A stretch of 64,000 bases of DNA from Acerihabitans arboris (GTDB lineage Bacteria > Pseudomonadota > Gammaproteobacteria > Enterobacterales > Enterobacteriaceae). Shown piece by piece: positions 57,407 through 64,000 of this stretch. The position numbers and the translations under genes are program-made. The first letter of the stretch is position 1. Each line of letters opens with the position of its first letter. The notes beneath the pieces are model-generated. The model was not told the DNA's origin, ran no database searches, and saw only the letters and a list, made by a program, of their open reading frames with translations. The stretch is taken from positions 62,001 through 126,000 of the forward strand of contig NZ_WUBS01000004.1 of NCBI RefSeq assembly GCF_010131535.1. Reading direction: 5' to 3'.

Positions 57407-58327
57407 CTAATAACGAATTTTCGGGTCGATAACCGCATACAGCACATCGACAATCGCATTGAATAAAATGGTCAGCGTGCCGACCAGGATGGTCAGGCTC
57501 AGCACCAGCGAATAATCACGGTTCAGCGCGCCGTTGACAAACAGCTGGCCGATGCCGGGCAATCCGAAGATGGTTTCGATGACCATCGAGCCGGTAATAA
57601 TGCCGACGAAGGCCGGGCCCATATAGGAGATCACCGGCAGCAAGGCGGGTTTAAGGGCATGGCTGAAGATAATACGCCGCATGGGCAAGCCTTTGGCGCG
57701 CGCGGTGCGGATAAAGTTGGAGTGCAGCACTTCGATCATCGAGCCGCGGGTAATACGCGCGATGCTGGCGATATAGGCCAGCGACAGGGCAATCATCGGC
57801 AGCAATACAAATTTGGGCTCGCCGCCGTTCCAGCCCCCGCCCGGCAGCCACTTGAGCGTAATGGCGAAGATCAGCACCAGCAGGGGCGCCACCACGAAGC
57901 TTGGGATCACGACGCCGGTCATGGCAAACCCCATGGCCAGGTAGTCCCATTTGGTGTTTTGCCGCAGGGCCGCCATCACGCCGGCGAATACGCCCACCAC
58001 CATCGCCAGGATAAAGGCCGCCAGGCCGAGCTTGGCCGAGACGGGAAATGAGTTGGCCACCAGGTCATTGACCGAGTAGTCCTTATATTTGAACGACGGG
58101 CCGAAATCACCGTGCGCCAGTTGTACCAGATAGGCGCCGTACTGCTTAATCATCGGATCGTTGAGATGGTATCTGGCTTCGATGTTGGCCATCACTTCCG
58201 GCGGCAGCCCGCGCTCGCCGGTAAAAGGACTACCGGGCGCCAGCCGCATCATAAAAAATGAAATGGTGATCAAAATGAATAGCGTCGGAATCGCTTCAAG
58301 AAACCGGCGGATAACAAACTTTAGCAT
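57407..58327 (-). CDS. oppB: Oligopeptide ABC transporter permease OppB
   Basis: OppB is the first permease subunit, 306 residues as in E. coli. The N-terminal helix is AIPTLFILITISFFMMRLAPG. The cytoplasmic loop has RITRGSMIEVLHSNFIRTARAKG near residue 195 and HALKPALLPVISYMGP near 225. It begins after the oppA-oppB terminator, so its expression is a fraction of oppA's. Confidence 0.96.
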   Translation of the reverse strand: MLKFVIRRFLEAIPTLFILITISFFMMRLAPGSPFTGERGLPPEVMANIEARYHLNDPMIKQYGAYLVQLAHGDFGPSFKYKDYSVNDLVANSFPVSAKLGLAAFILAMVVGVFAGVMAALRQNTKWDYLAMGFAMTGVVIPSFVVAPLLVLIFAITLKWLPGGGWNGGEPKFVLLPMIALSLAYIASIARITRGSMIEVLHSNFIRTARAKGLPMRRIIFSHALKPALLPVISYMGPAFVGIITGSMVIETIFGLPGIGQLFVNGALNRDYSLVLSLTILVGTLTILFNAIVDVLYAVIDPKIRY

Positions 58328-58375
58328 GCCTAATACCTATAACGTGCACTTATTCAAGCCGTTCACATTGAACAG

Positions 58376-58412
58376 GAAAAACAGGGCACGGCCCACGACG
58401 GCCCTGCCCTGT
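58376..58412 (-). terminator. Intercistronic hairpin between oppA and oppB
   Basis: On the minus strand ACAGGGCA (58412-58405) pairs with TGCCCTGT (58388-58381) around an inner GGCC/GGCC stem, followed by five T. It would let oppA be made in excess over oppBCDF. Confidence 0.75.
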
Positions 58413-58431
58413 CATCATCCATTACGCGTGG

Positions 58432-60069
58432 TTAGTGTTTAATTATGTAAAGATCTTTCACATACACATTATCCAGCGGATCTTTACCGGTGTAACCGCC
58501 GACGTAAGGTTTTACCAGACGGGCGTTAACATAGTAATACACCGGGACGATAGCGGAATCCTTATCCAACTGCTGTTCAGCCTGCTGATACAATGTCGCG
58601 CGCGCGTCCTCGCTTTTCGCCTCTACCGCGTCGGCAATGATCTTGTCGAACGCCGGGCTGGAGTAATGCGCGGTATTGCTGGAACCATTGGTCAGCATGA
58701 TATTCAGGAACGTGGTGGGTTCATTGTAATCGGCGCACCAGCCTGCGCGGGCCACGTCAAAGGTGCCCTGGTGGCGGGTATCAAGGAAGGTTTTCCATTC
58801 CTGGTTTTCCAGCTTCACTTCAACACCCAGGTTCTTTTTCCAGATCGACGCAACGGCAATGGCCAGTTTTTTGTGCAGGTCGGAGGTATTGTACAACAGA
58901 TCGAAGGTCAACGGCTTGTCTTTGGTGTAACCGGCCTGCTCCAGCAGCTTGCGCGCTTCGGCATTACGTTTGTCCTGGCTCCAGCCAAACCATTCCGGCG
59001 GGGTCAGCTTGGCGCCGTCGGTATACGGAGGGGTAAAGCCATAGGCCGGCAGATCGCCCTGCGCCTTGACTTTATTGACGATAATATCGCGATCCATGCC
59101 CAGCTTCAGCGCGGTGCGCACGCGCACATCGTTAAACGGCGCCTTTTGGTTATTTATTTCATAATAATAGGTGCACAGATAAGGATCGACATGCACTTCT
59201 TTCGGAATTTCGCGTTTTAGCTTCTGGAATAATTCAATCGGCAGGTTGTTATAGGTCATATCGGATTCGCCGGCGCGATAGCGGTTAACATCGGTCACTT
59301 CCGACGAGATCGGCAGGTAGGTGACCTGGTTGATCACCGTCTTGGCATTATTCCAATATGACGGGCTACGTTCCAGAACCAGTCGTTCGTTGACCACCCA
59401 ATCCTTGACCTTATAAGCGCCATTGCCCACCCAATTGGCCGGCTGGGTCCATTTTTCGCCAAATTGCTCCACCACCTTCTGCGGCACCGGCGACATGGCC
59501 GGATTGCTTAACAGTTTCGGAAAGTAAGGTACCGGCTGGCTGAGCGTGACTTCCAGGGTTTTATCATCCACGGCCTTGACGCCCAGGGTATCGGGTTTCA
59601 TTTTGCCAGCGATGATTTCATCGATATTGACGATGTGGGCATACTGCGGATAGCTTTCATACGGCGAGGCGGTCTGCGGGTCGGCCAGGCGACGCCAGCT
59701 GTAGACAAAATCCTGCGCCGTCACCGGATCGCCGTTGGACCATTTGGCATCTTTACGTAAATGGAATGTCCAGACTTTGTTATCCTTGGTTTCCCAACTT
59801 TCAGCGGCGCCAGGCTGCGTGTGGCCGTAAAGGTCATTGATGGTCAGCCCTTCCAGCACGTCGCGATTGATATTGGATTCCGGCACCCCTTCGATTTTAT
59901 GCGGGTCAAGGGATTGGATTTCGGCGCCGTTGCCGCGCACCAATTCCTGTTTGTCGCTAAGCTGTACGCCGGCGGGAACGTCCGCGGCGAAAGTGGTTCC
60001 TGCCGGCACTATGCCTAATGCGGCAAAGATGCCCGCCGTCAGCAGTGTCTTTTTCGTGATGTTGGTCAT
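58432..60069 (-). CDS. oppA: Periplasmic oligopeptide-binding protein OppA
   Basis: OppA captures peptides of about two to five residues. The 545 residues have a signal peptide MTNITKKTLLTAGIFAALG... cleaved near TFA|ADVP (residue 29). SBP_bac_5 features are LVRGNGAEIQSLDPHKIEGVPE near residue 42, WTFHLRKDAKWSNGDPVTAQD near 100 and YEINNQKAPFNDVRVRTALK near 280. ATG 60069 has GGAGTG upstream and matches E. coli; the frame to 60120 is false. The first gene of the operon. Confidence 0.96.
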   Translation of the reverse strand: MTNITKKTLLTAGIFAALGIVPAGTTFAADVPAGVQLSDKQELVRGNGAEIQSLDPHKIEGVPESNINRDVLEGLTINDLYGHTQPGAAESWETKDNKVWTFHLRKDAKWSNGDPVTAQDFVYSWRRLADPQTASPYESYPQYAHIVNIDEIIAGKMKPDTLGVKAVDDKTLEVTLSQPVPYFPKLLSNPAMSPVPQKVVEQFGEKWTQPANWVGNGAYKVKDWVVNERLVLERSPSYWNNAKTVINQVTYLPISSEVTDVNRYRAGESDMTYNNLPIELFQKLKREIPKEVHVDPYLCTYYYEINNQKAPFNDVRVRTALKLGMDRDIIVNKVKAQGDLPAYGFTPPYTDGAKLTPPEWFGWSQDKRNAEARKLLEQAGYTKDKPLTFDLLYNTSDLHKKLAIAVASIWKKNLGVEVKLENQEWKTFLDTRHQGTFDVARAGWCADYNEPTTFLNIMLTNGSSNTAHYSSPAFDKIIADAVEAKSEDARATLYQQAEQQLDKDSAIVPVYYYVNARLVKPYVGGYTGKDPLDNVYVKDLYIIKH

Positions 60070-61160
60070 TATCAGTGCACTCCAGTTTTTTATTATTGCG
60101 TGACCATGACTTGGCGACACGCAGGTTCCCGTTAAACGGGTATGACAACTCCCCCGCCCCTATAGGATGAACGCAACCATAAGGCGAAGGAGCGGTATTC
60201 CTTATTGGTGAAGGCTATAAAGGAAACAAGCCGGCGCGACACCGGCAAAAATATCGGTCTGGTGGGACGCAGGACCTGAAAGAAGTTATTTACCATCATA
60301 TAAAATCAAGGAATATCGGCCTTACATGAAAAAAAAATTATTATTTAATCATTTGTTACATATAAACACATAAGGTCAATTTGTGCCCTACAAAGAGAAT
60401 AAACGGCTAATGATACAAGGATAAACACTAATAACATCTGTGTTGCATCGTGACAAGACCCTGAGCCTTCCGGGTTGAAAAAAAATCCGGAAAATTCCGA
60501 TGATGATTTTTATCGGTTTGAATTAAAACACTATTTTTTTGCTTTTTCGCTACCGGAGCGCCGTTGCGCAGTAAATATACGCTGACGCTTTATGGTGCGC
60601 CTTGCCTTTTTTTGTGCATGTTTTGCCATAATGTGATGCATTACTTTTCCCTAACCACGGGCGCTATAAGCCGGGTTGCTTTAAGGATGATTCGCATTGT
60701 GCGCCAACGGCATAACCCGTACTCTGGGTCCAGAGCGACGGTTGTGCGTAGTTTTGCAATCGTTATGTTAATGGGTTGTGATGTGATTTATCCCGACATT
60801 TATTTGGTTAACCTAATAATGGATTCTCTGTAACCTTTACGACAATCTTGTCTAGCTGAATGGAGTCAGCATCAAAAATTTGTGATATGTATCACATATA
60901 ACTACGCCAATACTCTTTAAGATCTCTTCAGGCCGAACCCTGGCATCGAATAAAATATAGACTGCTTAGCCAGAAATATTGTTAAACTAAATGATTGAAC
61001 AAGCTCGTTAAGTAAAAAGCCATTTGTGCCAATGCATATCCATCATTGGGCAGATAGACTACTTAGTATAATATTAGTCTTATGCACATTTGTGGGCAGG
61101 CTATTTACTTAAAGAGCTTAACAATTTAACCAAAATTTTAACTTTTATTAGGAGAGCATT
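60070..61160. other. 1.1-kb divergent intergenic region between oppA and adhE
   Basis: Both operons start here. ychE, which lies between oppA and adhE in E. coli, is absent. An open frame at 60564-60833 (89 codons) has no ribosome-binding site, unlike codon use and no recognised family, so it is not called. Features seen are the hairpin CCCGT-TAA-ACGGG near 60129-60141 in the oppA leader, a perfect CRP-type palindrome at 60881-60896, and a long untranslated stretch before adhE. Confidence 0.6.
60881..60896. promoter_or_regulatory. CRP-type palindrome upstream of adhE
   Basis: TGTGATATGTATCACA has perfect TGTGA and TCACA half sites with the required six-base spacer. It lies 265 bases upstream of the adhE start, within the long leader/promoter region, and may control adhE or, more distantly, oppA. 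Confidence 0.7.
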
Positions 61161-63878
61161 ATGGCTGTTACTAATGTCGCTGAACTCAATTTGTTGGTAG
61201 AACGCGTTAAGAAAGCCCAACGCGAATTCGCCAACTTTTCCCAGGAGCAGGTGGACAAGATTTTCCGCGCCGCCGCCCTGGCAGCGGCCGATGCACGCAT
61301 CCCTCTCGCCAAGATGGCCGTGGCCGAATCCGGCATGGGTATCGTCGAAGATAAAGTGATTAAAAACCATTTTGCCTCCGAATATATCTACAATGCCTAC
61401 AAAGACGAAAAAACCTGCGGCATCCTGGCCCAGGACGATACCTTCGGCACCATTACCATTGCCGAGCCTATCGGCATCATCTGCGGCATCGTGCCCACCA
61501 CCAACCCGACGTCCACCGCCATCTTCAAGGCGTTGATTTGTCTTAAAACCCGTAACGGCATTATTTTCTCGCCGCATCCGCGCGCCAAGAACGCCACCAA
61601 CCGCGCCGCGGAAATCGTGCTCAAGGCCGCCGTGGCCGCCGGCGCGCCGAAAGATATCATCGGCTGGATTGACGAACCGACGGTAGAATTGTCCAACCAG
61701 CTTATGCATCACCCGCTGGTCAACCTGATCCTCGCCACCGGCGGGCCGGGCATGGTCAAGGCCGCCTACAGCTCCGGTAAACCGGCCATCGGCGTCGGCG
61801 CCGGCAACACCCCGGTGGTGGTGGATGAAACCGCGGATATCAAACGCGTGGTGGCCTCCATCCTGATGTCGAAAACCTTTGATAACGGCGTGATCTGCGC
61901 CTCCGAACAATCGGTTATCGTGGTCGACGAAATTTATGACGCGGTGCGCGAACGTTTTGCCAGCCATGGCGGCTATATGCTGCGTGGCGACGAACTGAAG
62001 GCCGTGCAGGGTATTATCCTGAAGAATGGCGCGCTGAACGCGGCCATCGTCGGCCAGCCGGCGGCGAAGATTGCCGACATGGCCGGTGTCCGGGTCCCGG
62101 GCAACACTAAGGTGTTGATCGGCGAGGTCACGCTGGTGGACGATTCAGAACCCTTCGCCCATGAAAAACTGTCTCCGATGCTGGCCATGTATCGCGCCAA
62201 GAACTTCGAAGACGCGGTGATGAAGGCGGAAAAACTGGTGGAAATGGGCGGCATCGGCCACACCTCCTGCCTGTACACCGATCAGGACAACCAGCCGGAA
62301 CGGGTGAATTTCTTCGGCGACAAGATGAAGACCGCGCGCATCCTGATCAACACCCCGGCCTCGCAAGGCGGCATCGGTGACCTCTACAACTTCAAGCTGG
62401 CACCGTCGCTGACGCTGGGCTGCGGTTCCTGGGGTGGGAACTCGATTTCCGAGAACGTCGGGGTCAAGCATCTCATTAACAAAAAAACCGTGGCCAAGCG
62501 AGCTGAAAATATGATGTGGCATAAGCTTCCCAGATCCATCTATTTCCGTCGTGGTTCATTGCCGATTGCCCTGGACGAAGTGGCCAGCGACGGCGCCAAA
62601 CGCGCATTTATCGTCACGGACCGTTATTTGTTCAACAACGGCTACGCCGACCAGATCACCTCGGTGCTGAAAAACCACGGCATCGAAACCGAAGTATTCT
62701 TTGAAGTGGAAGCCGATCCGACCCTGAGCATCGTGCGTAAAGGGGCTGAACAGATGATGTCGTTCAAACCCGACGTCATCATTGCGCTCGGCGGTGGCTC
62801 CCCGATGGACGCCGCCAAGATCATGTGGGTGATGTACGAACATCCGGGCACCCCGTTCGAAGAGCTGGCCCTGCGCTTTATGGATATCCGTAAACGTATC
62901 TACAAGTTCCCGAAAATGGGCGTGAAGGCCAGGATGGTTGCGGTAACCACCACCTCGGGCACCGGTTCGGAAGTGACGCCGTTCGCCGTGGTGACCGATG
63001 ACGCCACCGGCCAGAAATACCCGCTGGCGGATTACGCCCTGGTGCCGGATATGGCGATTGTCGACGCCAACCTGGTGATGAACATGCCGAAATCCCTCTG
63101 TGCCTTCGGTGGTCTGGATGCGGTCACCCATGCGCTGGAAGCCTATGTGTCCATCATGGCCACCGAGTTTTCCGACGGCCAGGCGCTGCAGGCGCTGAAG
63201 CTGCTGAAAGAGTTCCTGCCGGCCAGCTATCATGAAGGCGCCAAGAATCCGGTCGCCCGTGAACGCGTACATAACGCCGCCACCATCGCCGGCATTGCGT
63301 TCGCAAACGCCTTCCTGGGCGTGTGTCACTCCATGGCCCATAAACTGGGTTCGGAATTCCATATTCCCCATGGCCTGGCCAACGCCATGCTGATTGCCAA
63401 CGTCATCCGTTACAATGCTAACGACAACCCGACTAAACAGGCGGCGTTCAGCCAGTACGATCGTCCGCAGGCCCGTCGCCGTTATGCCGAAATCGCCGAC
63501 CATCTGGGACTCAGCAAACCGGGCGACCGTACCGCGCAGAAGATCGAGAACCTGCTGGCATGGCTTGACGAGATCAAGGCCGACCTTGGCATTCCGACGT
63601 CCATTCGCGAAGCCGGCGTGCTGGAAGCCGATTTCCTGGCCAAGGTGGACAAACTGTCCGAAGATGCGTTTGATGACCAGTGCACCGGCGCAAACCCGCG
63701 TTATCCGCTGATTGCCGAACTCAAGCAAATCCTGATGGATACGTATTACGGCCGTAAATTTGTCGAACCCTTCGAAAACGCCGTAGCGGCCTCGGCGGCG
63801 CCCGCGCCGGTCGGCAATATCCAGGCGACGATAAATGAAGCTAAAACCGAGAAAAAAGGCAAGAAAGTCACCAGCTGA
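61161..63878 (+). CDS. adhE: Bifunctional acetaldehyde-CoA / iron-dependent alcohol dehydrogenase
   Basis: AdhE reduces acetyl-CoA to acetaldehyde and then ethanol during fermentation and forms spirosomes. The 905 residues slightly exceed E. coli (891), with the extra length in an Ala/Lys-rich C-terminal tail. The N-terminal ALDH half has the catalytic cysteine in NGVICASEQSVIV near residue 246 and GVGAGNTPVV near 210. The C-terminal iron-ADH half has GGGSPMDAAKIMW near 535 and iron-ligand histidines in GGLDAVTHALEAY and HSMAHKLGSEFHIPHG. TAGGAGAG precedes ATG 61161. Confidence 0.97.
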   Translation: MAVTNVAELNLLVERVKKAQREFANFSQEQVDKIFRAAALAAADARIPLAKMAVAESGMGIVEDKVIKNHFASEYIYNAYKDEKTCGILAQDDTFGTITIAEPIGIICGIVPTTNPTSTAIFKALICLKTRNGIIFSPHPRAKNATNRAAEIVLKAAVAAGAPKDIIGWIDEPTVELSNQLMHHPLVNLILATGGPGMVKAAYSSGKPAIGVGAGNTPVVVDETADIKRVVASILMSKTFDNGVICASEQSVIVVDEIYDAVRERFASHGGYMLRGDELKAVQGIILKNGALNAAIVGQPAAKIADMAGVRVPGNTKVLIGEVTLVDDSEPFAHEKLSPMLAMYRAKNFEDAVMKAEKLVEMGGIGHTSCLYTDQDNQPERVNFFGDKMKTARILINTPASQGGIGDLYNFKLAPSLTLGCGSWGGNSISENVGVKHLINKKTVAKRAENMMWHKLPRSIYFRRGSLPIALDEVASDGAKRAFIVTDRYLFNNGYADQITSVLKNHGIETEVFFEVEADPTLSIVRKGAEQMMSFKPDVIIALGGGSPMDAAKIMWVMYEHPGTPFEELALRFMDIRKRIYKFPKMGVKARMVAVTTTSGTGSEVTPFAVVTDDATGQKYPLADYALVPDMAIVDANLVMNMPKSLCAFGGLDAVTHALEAYVSIMATEFSDGQALQALKLLKEFLPASYHEGAKNPVARERVHNAATIAGIAFANAFLGVCHSMAHKLGSEFHIPHGLANAMLIANVIRYNANDNPTKQAAFSQYDRPQARRRYAEIADHLGLSKPGDRTAQKIENLLAWLDEIKADLGIPTSIREAGVLEADFLAKVDKLSEDAFDDQCTGANPRYPLIAELKQILMDTYYGRKFVEPFENAVAASAAPAPVGNIQATINEAKTEKKGKKVTS

Positions 63879-63950
63879 TGTTCTTGCCGCCGGTAAGCGC
63901 TAAACTTCGCTCACCCAATATCCCCGCTCCGGCGAGGGAAACATAAAAAA

Positions 63951-63970
63951 GCCCCGTAAGGGGCTTTTTT
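63951..63970 (+). terminator. Rho-independent terminator of adhE
   Basis: GCCCC (63951-63955) pairs with GGGGC (63960-63964) across GTAA, followed by six T (63965-63970). Preceding A residues (63945-63950) make it usable from both strands. Confidence 0.9.
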
Positions 63971-64000
63971 GCGTCCGGCGCAGCCAACTTAACGTTATCC

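Noticed and set aside
60564-60833. 89-codon open frame between oppA and adhE
   Set aside because: No ribosome-binding site, no family and unusual residue content; it lies in a promoter region.

Overview
The window is one contiguous, GC-rich, gene-dense stretch of an Enterobacterales chromosome. Most genes match Escherichia coli proteins closely and keep the E. coli trp/opp/topA-region order (osmB-yciH-pyrF-lapB-lapA, pgpB-ribA, acnA-cysB-topA-yciN-sohB-yciK-btuR-rluB-yciO-rnm, trpLEGDCBA, ompW-yciC-yciB-yciA-tonB-yciI, yciY-clsA-yciU, oppFDCBA, adhE). Unlike E. coli, trpG is separate from trpD, as in Serratia-type enterobacteria. A KdgR/CRP-type kdgT region and a predicted apiose pathway point to a plant- or insect-associated lineage such as Pectobacteriaceae or the Sodalis group. 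That placement is inference; no rRNA or tRNA gene is visible to test it.

Layout. 1-2653: tail of a YdeP-type molybdopterin oxidoreductase, then rnb. 2748-7317: accessory block with a TcdA/TcdB-type glycosyltransferase (AT-rich catalytic part, GC-rich N-terminus), kdgT with KdgR and CRP sites, a solitary L-ribulose-5-phosphate 4-epimerase, and osmB. 7406-10053: yciH-pyrF and lapB-lapA. 10345-20500: a 10-kb carbohydrate island (SorC-type regulator, FucI-like isomerase, FGGY kinase, split transketolase, sugar ABC transporter with a DUF2291 lipoprotein) sitting between lapA and pgpB, which are neighbours in E. coli. 20741-25774: pgpB, ribA, then an HTH regulator with sdaC-sdaB inserted between ribA and acnA. 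26243-39210: acnA to rnm. 39308-46069: trp promoter/operator, leader peptide, attenuator and six structural genes. 46185-54377: envelope and membrane genes. 54452-60069: opp operon. 61161-63878: adhE.

How the genes work together. The 10-kb island reads as a complete import-isomerise-phosphorylate-cleave pathway under one regulator. Its parts match the published D-apiose route (isomerase, apulose kinase, two-subunit apulose-4-phosphate transketolase). Related palindromes lie upstream of the transporter operon, the catabolic operon and, more weakly, the regulator. kdgT adds uptake of a pectin breakdown product. The trp genes form one attenuated operon with coupled trpE-trpG and trpB-trpA junctions.

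The most unusual items are the toxin-like glycosyltransferase, the putative apiose island with its operators, and an array of decayed copies of the btuR 3' end downstream of btuR. All lengths, motif matches and spacings were read by eye; GC statements are visual estimates.
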